Positions 46,271-59,500 of a stretch of DNA of 64,000 nt are shown piece after piece. The translations under genes and the position numbers were made by a program. The DNA lies in assembly GCA_003508835.1 (NCBI GenBank), contig PUFA01000034.1, positions 5,916,501-5,980,500 of the forward strand. The letters are read 5' to 3'. This DNA is from Eonycteris spelaea (lineage: Eukaryota; Chordata; Mammalia; Chiroptera; Pteropodidae). The notes under the pieces were generated by a model. It ran no database searches. It was not told where the DNA came from and worked only from the letters and a program-made list of their open reading frames with translations. Within the stretch, counting starts at the first letter, position 1. Each line of letters opens with the position of its first letter.

Positions 46271-48905
46271 CTCTTGATTTCCATTCAAGATGGTGGAGTG
46301 GGTAAAACTTGTGCTCACTTCCTGTCACGACCAGATCAAAATTACAACTAAACCACAGAACAACCATCATTGAGACTTGCCTGAAGTCTACCTGAAAAGA
46401 TCTTACAACCAAAGACATACAGAAGAAGCTACCTGACTGGTAGGAGGGGCGGAGATGTGGAATGGGCTGGTCACCACACCTGCATGTGGTGGTTAAAAAC
46501 AGGATATCTGGGCTGTAGCGTTTCCCCCTGGAGGGACGAGGGGTCTCAGCCCCACCCCAGTCTTTCAGCCCAAAGTTCCAGTGCCAGGAAGAAAAGTCCC
46601 CACAACTTCTGGCTGTGGAAACCAGCAGAGATTGTGGCTGAGTGAGACAGATGGCGACTGGAGTCATATACATTCTTCTTAAAGAGCCCAGGTGGACTTA
46701 CCTGTTGACAGATTCACTAGCTCTGAGCTCCAGTGCTGGGGCAGCAGTTCAAAAGGTGCAGGAACACACCGGGAGGAACTGAGTTGTCTGGCTTCAGGGA
46801 GAGGGCCAGAGGGGCAGCTTCTTCCCGGAGAGAAGTGCTGACAGAGGGCATGTTTCCTTTGTTGAGCCCTCCCCATTCCCAGCATGCAGACCCAGGCAGC
46901 CGCCATATCTGAGTCTCCATCAATCTGCTACTCTGCCTTGGTGATTCCCTGAGACTCCAATGCTCCCACTTGCAGGTCTACTCAAGCTGCTTCCAGTGGC
47001 TTTTCCGTAGAAACAGCCAGTTTTGACTCATGCTGAGAACTTTTCTAAAATGGCTCAAAGGTTCACGAACCCCAAACAAGCAGCGTCTGGCCTCGGCATG
47101 CCCTGTACCTCTTGCTGAGCAGCCCCAAGCTGAGCACTAGCAGCAGCTGGCCTTGGTTCCCAGCTTAGTCTCTTGAGGTACCTTTAAGTACAGCACAGGT
47201 GGGGGCCATCCTCAGATTTCTTGGTGGCTCATGCCAGCTGGCCCCACGAAGGGCACAGGCTACAGCTGAACTTGGCCTATGCTGGGGCCCCTCCAAGGAG
47301 AACTCTGGGCCAGCATGCCTAGTAGCTGGCTTTGGACCATGCTAGTATCACCGAGGGCCAAATCCAAGGACAGCACACCCAAAGGAAAGACTGGGCAGGC
47401 ACCAGAGCACTGCGAAAGTGAATTCTGCTCTGTAGGGCTAGTCCCCGTCTGGCTACTTCTCACAACCAATCAGCTTGAGGGTTAATCCCTCCCACTGACG
47501 TGTAAACAGCAACCAAGGCTCAACTACAATAGGCAAGCACAATCCATACACGGGACACACCTGGAGCCCCCAGCTCAGGTGACCAGGAATTACTGCACCA
47601 CCAGGGCCCACAGGAAACCTATTACATAAGGTCATTTAACTAAGACCAAGAGACTTAGGAGCCCTACCTAATAGACACAAGCAAACACAAGAAGGCAGCC
47701 CAAATAGGGAGACCAAGAAACATGTCCCAGATTAAATAACAGAACAAAGCTCCAGCAAAAGAATAACAAAATGGAGACAAGCAATCTATCAGATGCAGAG
47801 CTCAAAACACTGGTTATAAGGATGCTCAATAAACTTAGGAAAGGAGTAGATAAACTTAGTGAGAACTTTAACAAAGAGATAAAAAATATAAAAATGGAGA
47901 TGGAAAACAAAAAAGAACCAGTCCAAAATAAAGACTATAATTACTAGAATGAAGAATATATTAGAGAGAATCAACAGAAGATTAGATGAAGCAGAGGATC
48001 AAATTAGCAATTTAGAAGCTAAGGCAGCAGAAAACATCCAATCACAACAGCAATCAAGAAAAAAAGAATCCAAAAAAAAAAAAAAAAGAGAGAGAGAGAA
48101 TAATTTAAGGGGTCTCTGGGACAACACCAAGCACACCAACATTCATATCATAGGGGTACCAGAAGGAGTAGAAAGGGAGCAAAGAATTGAAGAAATAATG
48201 ATGGAAAACTTCCCTAACCTGGCAAAGGAAATAGACAAAGAAGCCCAGGAAGCTCAGGGAGTCCCAAACAAAATGAACCTAAAGAGGCCCACACCAGGAA
48301 ACACCATAATTAAAATGGCAAAGGTTAAAGGCAAAGAGAGGATCTTAAAAGCATCAAGAGAAAAGCCATCAGTTATCTACAAGGGAGCTCCCATAAGACT
48401 GTCAGCTGATTTCTGAACAGAAACTTTTCAAGCCAGAAGGGATTGGCATAAAATATCTAAAGTGATGAAAAGCTAGGACCTATAAACAAAATTACTCACC
48501 TGGCAAAGCTATCATTTTGGATCAAAGGACAAAGAAAGAGCTCCCCAGACAAGAAAAAGCTAAAGTAGTTCATTACCATCAAACTAGTATTACAAGAAAT
48601 GTCAGGGGGCTGAAGAAGGAGAAGAAGAAGAAAAAGGAAAAAAGGTTAAAAAAATATGAATAATAAAATGGCAATAATTACATATCTATCAATAATTACT
48701 TTAAATGTGAATGGATTAAATGTTCCAATCAAAAGACAGAGGATTGCTGCATGGATAAGAAAACAAGACACACATGCTGGCTGTAAGAGACTCACTTCAG
48801 ATCAAAAACACACACAGACTGAAAGTAAAGGGATGGAAACAAATATTTCACAAAAATGGAAACAAAAATAATGAGGTAAAATACTTATATCTCAAACAAC
48901 AGGGG
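46271..48905 (+). mobile_element. LINE-1, 5' half (5' UTR, ORF1, start of ORF2), 3' end lost
   Basis: Begins 'ttcaagatggtggagtggg', then about 1.5 kb of 5' UTR. ORF1 begins at ATG 47771 (METSNLSDAELKTL) and ends at a stop near 47951. It re-opens in another frame at 47949-48416, with a coiled coil (ILERINRRLDEAEDQISNLE) and the RRM-region signature HIIGVPEGVE...YKGAPIRLSADF. ORF2 begins near 48656-48660 with ITLNVNGLN, the endonuclease N-terminus, and is frame-broken by about 48780. L1-like text ends at about 48905. Most L1 copies lose the 5' end, so loss of the 3' end is unusual. Confidence 0.85.
47949..48416 (+). pseudogene. LINE-1 ORF1p fragment (155 codons)
   Basis: Encodes a coiled-coil segment (residues about 1-35), a Lys-rich linker containing an A-run, and the RNA-recognition part with IIGVPEGVE and IRLSADF. 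The usual C-terminal continuation (TETFQARRDWH) follows the stop at 48414-48416. Family role: a nucleic-acid chaperone for L1 retrotransposition. Here it is a frameshifted relic without the N-terminus or C-terminus in frame. Confidence 0.85.
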
Positions 48906-49149
48906 AAAATAAGGTGCCTTGGGCTGCTGGCACCCAGGAAGGACTTTATAAATGCTTGAATTAAAAATTCTAATGGAAGATAGCTTTAAAGAGAGAAAAA
49001 AGCCCTTGCTTAGAACAATATATACATGTATATATTATATAAAGATACAACATTTGTTTCTGTTCTTTCTCTCCCAATGAATAACCAGATCACAAGAAGA
49101 AATGTTTTAAGAAGGTGGAGTGATAGACAGGCCTCAGGCCACAGTCAGG

Positions 49150-49186
49150 TCATATCATAGGGGTACCAGAAGGAGTACCCCTATGA
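49150..49186 (+). other. 28-nt duplicate of L1 ORF1 sequence forming a foldback
   Basis: 49150-49177 is identical to 48143-48170 inside L1 ORF1. 49155-49166 and 49175-49186 are perfect 12-bp inverted repeats around an 8-nt loop. Confidence 0.85.
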
Positions 49187-49529
49187 CATTTAGCCATGTG
49201 CCTGGATAAGGCGTCAATCCTTCCGACCCTCGGCTTCCTTAGATTGGTCAAGGCCATCTGTACAGTTCCTTCTACTTCTGTCATTCTATGACAAGAACAT
49301 ACTATGCTCAGGCCTAAAAAATATGTGGTAACTTCAAGGCTGTGAGTAAACATGCAATATAATTTATGGATTAACATGAAATATAAAGATAAGCCTTGCT
49401 TCAACCTTTCTCTTCTCTTGAAAGTAATCGAAGTTATGACCTCTCCTTCACATTAATCTTCTAACATTTTTATGTGCACAGGAATTACTCGGGAAACACA
49501 GTAAAAACATAAGCTTTTCTGACGTCTGC

Positions 49530-49650
49530 TCCCTACAACCAGTCCACATTCTGATGCAGAGTCTGGGCTGGGCCCAGTCATTTGCATGTTTAAGAAGTCC
49601 TTCCAGGTGGTTCTGATGCCAAGGGTCTTGGTGGGTTGTAGTCCTGGGTT
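49530..49650 (+). repeat. MER5-like hAT fragment
   Basis: 'cattctgatgcagagtctgggctgggcccagtcatttgcatgtttaagaagtccttccaggtggttctgatgcc' resembles MER5 3' half. Confidence 0.65.
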
Positions 49651-50252
49651 GTGGGCAACAATTCAGGAACCTGAAGCGGGGATTTAAGCCTGACCTTGAG
49701 TCATTTCTCCAGCTGAGTACACTAAGGACTGTAGGGAAGTTTCAAATCAATCTCCTCGGAATGCTTCAGATTAGAGATAAATCCCTTAGATCTGTTTTGA
49801 TCCAGTCATAGTTGTAGGCTGAGCCAAAATGAACTACAAAAGGGCATTGATTACCTGGTTATAGTTAAATCTCTAAAATACTTCTTTTCTAGAATGATGG
49901 TGTGCCAGGGGCAAGAATTTCCCGAGGCAAATATTTCCAATTGGTATCAGTGACAGAAACATCTCAATTGGTGGGGGCAGGATGGGGTGGCAGGTGGAGA
50001 CAAGGAAGTTGGTAACTAATTCTGCTTACAAAACTAGGTTTGCAATTACCCAGGTAAATCCCCAGAGGAACATGGAATTTTTCTTGTGATAAACATCTCA
50101 AGTCCCATGCCATGCTCACCTCTCTTCACCCACTGATAACGTACTTCTCTGTGCCTAATTTGAACTTTTCATTCCTTAATTTGTTTTTCTCTCTTTTGTC
50201 CTTAGTTAAGAATAAAAACAGCTTGTACTCTCCACTGTAAAACCAACAAACA

Positions 50253-50258
<6 letters not shown>

Positions 50259-50287
<29 letters not shown>
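50259..50287. repeat. (TA)n microsatellite
   Basis: Perfect AT dinucleotide run of about 29 bp. Confidence 0.9.
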
Positions 50288-50289
<2 letters not shown>

Positions 50290-51499
50290 AAAATATTAAA
50301 GTAGCCCTTCAGTTTAGTCTCCTTATTTTTAAGTATCATGAGTATTATTTTGAATCTTCTTTGAACATTTCTAAATTTTTAGAGAGGGGAGTCCCTTGTT
50401 TAAAGTCACACCCCCACTATGAGCTAGCCTGCACTTATGGGGTGGTAGGATTGGGGAGCAGGGGTAGGAAGTCCCTGAGCCCAGGATTCAGTAGGGCCGT
50501 TCCTTCTGTTTCCAGTCATTCGATTTCCTTTTTAGCCCTCCTTCCTATTGTAGTCACATTGTCTCTGAAATGTAAACCTATGTGGATTCTCTGCTAAAAT
50601 CCCACACTGCCTTCAGTATAGAATTAAAAGGCATTTAAATTGAAAACAAAGAGGAAGGAGCTTTTGTAAATATGGACTATTTCTTCCTCTTTCTCCCGTT
50701 TCCCTCTCTTTCTCGTCTCCATTCTTTTAATACTTAACCTCACCATAACCGTTTTATAAACAGCTTGAAAACTTTTCTACCTACCACTTTCATGGAAATT
50801 CTTTGAGGTCAGAGATTTGTTTCTCATTCATTTCCATATCCCCAGTGCTAGCATGTGTCTGGAGTGTTTGTTAAACAATTTTTTAAAAAAGAAATTAAAT
50901 TACTTGTTATTTCAAAAAATGAAGTATCTATCTCACTTGCTTCATTTGAAGTATAACACATTTTTAATGACGTATTCGATTTTAATTGGCTAACTTGAAA
51001 AATAGCTTAGTACTTTATTGACAATGTTTGTGTCCTTAATAAATGCTACATTATAGTTGAATTTTTAAACAAGCATTGTGATCATTTAAAAAACAAAAAC
51101 CTTTGAGGTTAAGAACCTACTTCTAATCAGACTCTGATGTTCATTCACAAATCCCAGCTTGCCTGATTAGAGGCTGACACAGGAAACACATATCTCGGCT
51201 CCAGACTTTGGTTTCAACGGCATGAGTGGTTACAAAGTAGATAGCTCCTCTGCTATCACTTACAGCCGATGACCCACATCGATAGCAAAGAACGGAATTA
51301 AATCTATTCTGACCAAGAGAAAAATGCAACAGTCCTTAGGACAACGAGCCAACAAGCTAGGCCTCGCTAACACTCAGGTAAAAGTCAAACAGGGGCTATT
51401 TTCAAGAGAGAGAGCGTTTTGACTGCTCTTTACCTGGGCATACATACGATTCCCACACTGACAGAGGACTTGGGAAAGGTGGCATGTGGGCGTGGTCAC

Positions 51500-51720
51500 A
51501 CCCAGAACCCTAGAGCCAGACTGCCAAGCTCACACCCCAGCTCCATCGCTCACCAACCTCATGACCTTGCCCGTGACCTCACCTCTCTCTGCCATTTGCT
51601 CCTTAGTAAAATGGGAAAACTGCAGGCTTCCTCATGGGAGGATTGGGCATTCGGTGAACACATGTGGAATGCTCACCACCGTGAGTGGCACACAGTAGGT
51701 AGACTCCGTAAGTAGTAGGT
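51500..51720 (+). repeat. MIR SINE
   Basis: 'accccagctccatcgctcaccaacctcatgaccttgcccgtgacctcacctctctctgccatttgctccttagtaaaatggg' and 'ggcacacagtaggtag' follow MIR. Confidence 0.82.
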
Positions 51721-51879
51721 ATTATAATTATCCATCTATTTCTACTTTTCCAAGTTTTATGTATGTGTGTTTATTGGAAGAAATGACTGGAAGTTTTTCT
51801 ACTGCTTTCTAATATTTACAGGGATGAGGTTGTTGTTCTCTTTTGACCTGGAAACATGATCAACTTACAAATAAAAGTA

Positions 51880-52560
51880 TTAAACAACTTTGCATTTTTG
51901 GAATGATACTACTTGGTCTTTTCTTTTTTTTAATGTACTGTATTTTTATCTTATTATTTTATTTTGTTTTGCTAATGTTTTATTCAGGACTTTTTCATCA
52001 AGACATTGACATAATATTATAATTTTATTTCTGCATGATCTTGCTCAAGTTTAGAATTGATTTATAATGATTTGTAAAATAACAAAAACGTGAACAAAAT
52101 ATTAGGACATCTATTAACTTTCTCTATGTACCGCAACCATTTAAAAGCCTAAGATTAACTATTGCTTGCAATGAAAAAAATTCACTTGTGACAACTTTGG
52201 GGTAACAGTTTCCTTAAAGAGTCATTATTAAAGAACACTTTTATTGGCTTATTCTATTTTTAATTTTGATAATATTTGTTAAAATTAAAAATTATTCCAA
52301 TTCATCTATGTTTTCAAATTTATTAACCTAGAGCATGCAAACTATTTCTACTTCCACCTGTATGTACCATTATTCCTACATTCTCATTTTTTGTATCAAC
52401 TATTTTTCTATTTTTCTCTGAGCTCGTATTTTTCTATTTCCAGTTGTTTTCCAAAGAGTTAGGTATTTATGAATTCACAATTTTTCTATTTTCTTTGGTA
52501 CTCATTTCTTTTTATGTTTTTACTTACTTTCCCCCTTCTGATAAATTGTCTGTATTTGAA
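51880..52560 (-). repeat. Decayed LINE-1 ORF2 fragment (inverted)
   Basis: AT-rich. 'gctaatgttttattcaggactttttcatcaa...atattataattttatttctg' and 'ttcatctatgttttcaaatttattaacctagag' resemble inverted L1 ORF2. Very decayed. Confidence 0.5.
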
Positions 52561-52574
52561 TTCTTTCGAGACAC

Positions 52575-53085
52575 TTTTTGAGTTGATTGCTTACTATATT
52601 TGTCCTCTTCGTTTTTGTTAAGAATGTGACTTACAATGGTGGACGGTAACTTCCAGTCCTCCCACCAGGCCTGCTCCCTGTCCTGGGTGGCTGACAGCAA
52701 GGGGCTCACACCACAAAGGATTCCTGAGATATCAGGATTCCGGCCAGAGCTAGAGGGGGGAAGGGGGTAGATGAGCTCCTGCACCCCTCTCCCTGTGGGT
52801 CACGTGCCCTTCAAGACGGTAGCTAACTTGCTACCACTGGATTTCTGCGGCCCAGAAAAGAAAGAAGAGGGAGAAACAGCGTGGCTGCTGTACTATCTCT
52901 GATGGTTTCCCTGCACTTTGCCTTTGTAAACAACGTCTCTGTAAATAAACTCTGTGCAAGATACCTGATTTTGAATGTGCCATATGTTTCTCGCAGAGAC
53001 GCTGACTGGCACGACAGCTATGCATTTTCCTCAGAGGACACTTTTGAACACATGTGGTTTCATTTCTCATCTTCTCATTATCTAT
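52575..53085 (+). repeat. Possible ERV LTR
   Basis: A GC-richer 500-bp island inside AT-rich L1-like sequence. It ends with 'gtctctgtaaataaactctgtgcaagatacctg', an LTR-like polyadenylation region. The family is not recognised. Confidence 0.35.
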
Positions 53086-55649
53086 ATTTTATATTTTGTA
53101 TTTAAATATCCTGACATTGTGATCTTGACCTCCTTAAGCTAAGAGTTATTTAGGAGGAAGATTTAAAATGTATAGGTAACTGCTTGTTCCTAATTTTATT
53201 TGCTTATAATTTTATTGCATTGTAAACAATTTTGATTCTTATTTTATTTGTGTAATTTGTGTAATTTATGCAATTATTCAGTCTTTTTTGTGGTCAAATT
53301 ATGGTGAATTTTTATACATATTCTATGAGCACTAGAAAAGATGTATCTTTGTACATAGGAAATAGAGTTTGGCATATCAGGATAATTATTAATTATTAAT
53401 TGTATTATTAATTATATTATTCAGGTCCTCTAAACAATGCAATTCAAAACATGGGTCTTAGATTCCAGGATGTGAGAGTAAGCATTTAGAAAGTTTAGAG
53501 CAATTTGGCAGAGCAAACAACGCTGGTTGAATCTAAAAGAAAATATCTGAGCTTATATTTTGTATCTTTTTCACTCCACTTAGACTTTATTTTCATTACA
53601 TTTTACAGTGATAGGGGTCCATGGTAGAACAGAAAGTCAAAAAACAAACAAACCTGTTGTTTTACTACAGAAAGTTTGAGAAGCATTGCTCTAAACTCTT
53701 CATTATTTTTGTCATCTTGATTTATCAAGGGTCTCTTATTCATTCTTCACTCCCCACACAGAGGATGCATCCCACCTCTCTCCCCACCTTCTAGGTCTCT
53801 TCTTACCCATCATGCTCCCTTCCCCTCCCTCCCACCCACATTGAACAATGTCCCAGGGAAAAGGACACTTGGAGAGATGGAGGCTGTGGGGCACAGAAGA
53901 GGGCTGCCGTGCCATCTCTCCAATGGCAGTTGCTGTTACTTTTGAAAAATTTCACAGTCCCAATACCAACCCCAGGACAAGAGGACCACGTTTATATCTA
54001 CCGCTTCGTTTGATCTTCACAATGAACGAGCTGCGCTATAACAAAAGTGGACGAGAAAATGCAAGCCTGGGGTTGACATTTATCCTGCTCTTCTGACTTT
54101 ATTATTCCCTTGCTGGGTTCTGGGGAAAATGAAATGAGCAAGTCAGATGTGATAGTGAACGCTAAATTGCATTGAACATTTCAAAGCATTAAGCACACAT
54201 GAGGAAATGTAATAAAAAGATAACGGAAAGATAACAACCAGACACAAACTTAGCTTTCTTCACGATTCTATAACTAGGTTTGGGAAAGCTGGTCAAGATG
54301 AAATAGGTTATCAGCACCTGGAATAACTCTGATTTGGGATTAACGAACCATCTGTTTTCCAAACACATTTTGCATCTGAATCATATAATGTAACTTACTG
54401 TTTATATGCTGTGCTTAAAGCACGTCTTGCTTTTCATTCTATAACCAGCGATAAAAATGACCACTTGAATTTGAAGCAGACTAGTTCTTTTAAATGCTGT
54501 GCTTTAGAGAATGAAGAAATCGTTAAACATTTACAGAGAAATTTAAGGAAATGTAAATTGTTTTCCTTCCTTCCATGATTTTTTAACCTCTCCATGACTC
54601 TCATTAGCCTGTTTTCGATAAGGGCATTGCCCTTATCAAATAAAGGATCAAATGTTTCCAAGGTCTTTGTGCTTTGTAAGAACATTAGTAATATTCTAAA
54701 TTCTTACTACAATTAGTGTTCCAGAAATGAGCTATGAAAAAACCACAACGTTATGTTTATCCTTTGCAACTACTAGAATAAAAAAGTGATTCCCATGAAA
54801 GCTGTGTGAGATTTCACAGTTGACTTTTTTAAAAATTAGAATCACACTGAAAGTTCTTGAAGTTGAAGGCATTAGTGTAGAATGTTATGCACATCTGTCC
54901 TCAAGATGAGTTATTAGGCTGACTTGGAAATCTGATAACTCTGTTCTGCTGAGTCACTGTAATCTATTGCAGCCCTTGGCACATTTTGCTTTGAATTCCC
55001 TGATATGGGGCCTGGCCACCAGGGGTGCTCCATAAATGCTTCTTGGATGGAGCCATTCCACACTTTTATACTGCTGATACACAGCGATTTTGTGGACTGC
55101 TTTTCAAAACACCTTTATAAAGCTGATTCTATTTCCTGCTTTCTCACTCACTTTTTTTTTTTTTTTTGTTTTTTTTTTTTGCTTAAAGTTCAAATTAAAA
55201 AAATAGGTCTTTTGTATATACCAAGGATATTAAAGGTTCACATTCTTTGACACCGGAATTTTATTTCTGGGAATTTTTACAGAGAATATAATCTTGACTC
55301 TACAGCAGAGCATCGTATACAAACATGATTATAGCAGCATTATTTACAACAATAGAACATTTGAAATGTCCTAAATATTCACTTAGAGAGAAGTAGTTGA
55401 AAGTCTGGATGTTAAATAATGTTTATAAGACCATAGAAATATTATTTATAGAGTATATTTTTATAAGATAGAAGAGGCCATTGAATTGAATACACAATAT
55501 CTTCACATGCAGATTTTTAAAAATCCTATACAAAATAAAAACGCTGGAGGAAAATACTAAAAACATTAATAATATTGTCTTATAGCAGTAAAAACACTGC
55601 GATGCTGACTTTGAGAAAAGCAGAGCTATCCATCCATCATCATCAGGTT

Positions 55650-56275
55650 ATACTGATTAGACTTGAAAAACTCACACCTCTACCTGCTTCTCTCCATCCT
55701 CTTGATCCTTATTTTCCTTCAGATCATCTCCATTTCTCACCTGGACCACTATGATGCTTCCAATCCATTCCCCACACTACAGCCAGAGTGCTCATTACAA
55801 AGCATAGATCCCATCATATCTCTGTCCTGCTCAAGACCTTTCTGTGCTCCCCATGATTCTTAGGATCAAGTTCAAACACCTAAACATGACCCTGTATGAT
55901 GGAGCCCACCTGCTTCTCCAGTCTCTTTTCTCTGGCCTCTCTGGCCCCCAAACAGAAACCCAGGATGGACTGTTCCCTCTACTGGAAGATTCTTCCCATC
56001 CTTCCTGGCTGGCTTTCCCTCACCTTTCAAGTCTCAGCATGAATGTCACCTTTTTCAGGAAGCCTTTTCGGACACCCTTCTATGTGCTTCTTTGGCAGGC
56101 ACTCTGTACCATTACACTGCAGTCCTATTATATGACATTGCAATTGCCTGACTCTTACTAGAAGGGAAGCTCCGTAAGGGCAGGCACACCTTTCTCGCTC
56201 TCTTGCCTCCAGCTGTAACAGAGCACCTGGCACACAATTAGTGTTCTATAAATACATGTTGAATAAGTTCATTAA
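55650..56275 (+). repeat. L2 LINE 3' end
   Basis: 'gaccactatgatgcttccaatcc', 'ttcaggatcaagttcaaac'-type text, 'ttcccatccttcctggctggctttccctcacctttcaagtctcagcatgaatgtcacc', 'gaagggaagctccgtaagggcagg', 'gcacctggcacacaattagtgttctataaatacatgttgaataa'. Classic L2 3' end order. Confidence 0.88.
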
Positions 56276-59200
56276 CTGCGAAATTATTCATAGGTTAAAC
56301 TTGATACATAATACCATGCACACATCAATGAAAAAACTACATTCTGCGTAAGTATATGTGTGTCTAATCCAGAGAGTTATTTCATGTTTTGCAACATGCT
56401 TAAGTGAAATGGTTTCAGTTTCAAACAAGTGAAAAACATTTCATTTGAGTTTTCATCTCAGGAATCACAGAAACTGTGTCAGTTTTCTAAGCGAACTGCT
56501 GTAACTCTGTTACGTGAGATTGTGTGGGGGAGAAGGCTTTAAAAATAGCTGACCGGATATCCCGCTTGGTGGCTTGGGTTATGTAAAAGTATTTTGTGTT
56601 AAGCCAATGTCTCACAATGGATCACTGAGCTTTGAAAAGGCTATCTGGAATCCGTTTTTCAGTGTTAAATATCTGCCTATAAACAGAATCAGACAAAAAA
56701 AAAAATCTCCTAGAGAAAAGGGTACAATGCTCACAAATAGTTACCACTTTCTCACTCCAGCTACTTGAAGTAAATCTAATGTTAATACTGGAATTTACTT
56801 TATAAAGTCTTGTAACAACTTAGTGAGAAAGAAGCCAGGATTTCTATAAAGAAAAGTTGTTAGATTTGGTCTTAAAATTTTTCTATTGGAGCAGAACAAT
56901 CAGATATTATCTGGTATTACTAACATTTACTCTATTTTTTTTAAAAAAGAGCTCGGTTTGGGACATTGTTCTTAGACGGTTTTATAAAGGCAAAATAATA
57001 GGGATTGTTGTTTGAGAGTTTCTGATGGACCACACACAGCCCTGGGCACAGCTGATCAGACCAAGGTAAGTGAGTGTATTGTCCTGTGGACCTATCAGAC
57101 TCTCTCTGGAGTCAGGACGTAGGTGCTGGTAGTAGAAGCAAAGCCCAGACCAACAGGGAGAAGGCAGAAGGGACACACTTTGGCAGGAGATGTGAATGAG
57201 CAGAAACCATGAGGAAGTAGAAGCTAAGTGAGCAGAAACCATGAGACAGAGCACACGCAGGGTGGAGGTGAGTGGTTGGTTGGCTGGGGCAGGAATGACA
57301 GAAGCAGGAACTTTTACTGACTTGCTATAATTTCTGCTGTTGAAGGACAATGAGGTAACTTGGTCAAGAAACATGCGCATTTATAAAATAAATTCCAGTA
57401 CCCAAGAGACCTGCCTAAAGATTTAGATTCCTGTTTCTCTTATTGCTAAGTGTGTGTAGAAAACTCAATTTCTTAAGATACTGGGAGAATCTCTGTTCCC
57501 ATCAAAAAGCCTCAGCCAGATATATATGTCCAAAATAGCATGCAGACTCATTTGAGTTTCGCAGCTCTCCCCTGCTGCCATACTGTGCCCTTGCCATGGC
57601 ACCACCATCCAAAGCCCATTGGTGCAAAAGCATTGCCAGATTTACTAGTTTCATCCCAGCTAGAGCACTGGGACCACCATCATTCCCTCTTCCTCCCTCT
57701 CATGCTCCCTCCAATTTTCTAAGTTTGCAGAAGAACCCACTCAGCAACCTGGTTAGTCAATACTTGAAAGGTGGCTAGGGTTCCTGATTCCTGAAGAAGA
57801 TGGAGAATTACTCCCTTATCCCAAGTAAGGTGCACTGATCTTACCAAGACAATATGTCATGTTGATTACAGGATGGAAGAAATGCACTGTTGTCCACCTG
57901 CAGTTTACGACGTGTACTGAAAATATCTGGAAAATGTCTGAGAAGTGAGAACATCAATGGGAAGGGTTAGTCTGAGTGGTCTGTAACTACTTATTCCAGA
58001 TAGAATTTTCTGTCCCACAGACAAGCGCCTAAGTTTGTGATTGTCGAGAACTAATTTTTTTTTCATTTTTCTCTACATTTTGGCTCTGTACGGCCAGTAT
58101 TGATGTATTATTTAGTTTTCCTGCTAAGTGTGTTCAAATGACAGTTAATATTTAAATATACAGCTGTTTATTTCTTGATGGTTCAAAATTTCTTTTGAAG
58201 ATGTACGTTAACAATGTAGTTTGATTTTTGAACATATGTTTGTCTGGATCTCTTCCTAGGATGTTGTTTATAGTGAATTATATTTATACTCACTAGTGTT
58301 TGTGCCTAACTAAAATATTGTGCTTTTCTTTAACACTTACACAATAGTATAGAATTATTACATGACTTACTGTTATGTAGATTCAGACATATTTCACACT
58401 GTCCAACACAAACTGAATAATTCACATAAATATGTGGCAAAGTGAATCTATAAGATAAGTATTAATTTGATTCTCAGAAGTTGGGTTATGAAAGGTCATT
58501 GAAAAGGGAATCTTTCATATTTTTCACTTGTGTCCTGACATTTCGTATCTTAGACTGTCTCTCAGGAATGGATGGTTGAGACTCTCCCTCATGGTCTACC
58601 AATCCCATTAAAATCTACAAATAGGGGAGCCTGCTTGCTCCCTTAATGAAACCTGACTCAGGATTCTCTTAGGTTGACTATAGAGAAAGAGCCTCTCTAT
58701 GAGAAGTGGCTGGACTTTGTAGCTTTGTTTTGGGGCCAGACAAATTCAAATTCCCTTGGGAAGTCTCTCACTGTTAGCTGCCACCTGTGTGAAGTAGCCT
58801 CGGAGAACAGAAGCGTCGATGCCACCATGAGCACTGGCCTTTGGGAGAGAGAGGCTGGTACCAGAGACAATGGCAGCAGAGACAATGGTGTCACCGTGAT
58901 CATCATTTCTGGACACTCATTGTCAACCAACCTCACCATCAAAAGAGCTAAATTGTTCGACTCACCATGTAATGTGCCTCATCTCAGTCAATTCTCATGA
59001 CAGCACTGTGAGGGAGGTAGAGTGGAGGACTGAATATACAGTAAGGATCACATCAAATCATCTCTGTCTAACCTCCCCCCCACCAAAAAAAAAACTGCTA
59101 AAGGCTTAGCAACAGAAAGAATGACTACCACTCAGCCAGTCATTCCGGTTTACGATGTACGGTCCACTCTCGTTCCGCTGGCGTCCGCCCTGCCCAACGC

Positions 59201-59339
59201 TGGGCAGACTCCCTGAAGGCAAGTCTGACCTGTGTAACATCTGGGGATTCTCCCAACGACCCACATGTCTGGAATGAGGCGGAGGCCCAGAGAGAGGCAG
59301 GCGTTCCCTCTGTGCCAGTCTGAGTGGTGCTTCTACAAG

Positions 59340-59500
59340 GGTGCTCCAAGGACCACTTGCTCCAGAATCAACTGGGAGGTGACAAGTGCGAATTTCCAGG
59401 CCACACATCATGAGGATTTGGCCAGGAAATCTGCATTTTTAAATAAGCTCCGCAAAGGACTGTTTTGCAGACTAAGGTTTGAGAACTACTGATCTAAGGC
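59340..59500 (+). repeat. MER5-like hAT fragment
   Basis: 'ccaaggaccacttgctccagaatcaactggg', 'atctgcatttttaaataagctcc' and 'gactaaggtttgagaactactgatctaagg' match the 3' half and terminus of MER5-type elements. Confidence 0.75.

Noticed and set aside
55014..55030. Second CTCF-like site (CCACCAGGGGTGC)
   Set aside because: It departs from the core at a key G, so it is too weak to annotate.
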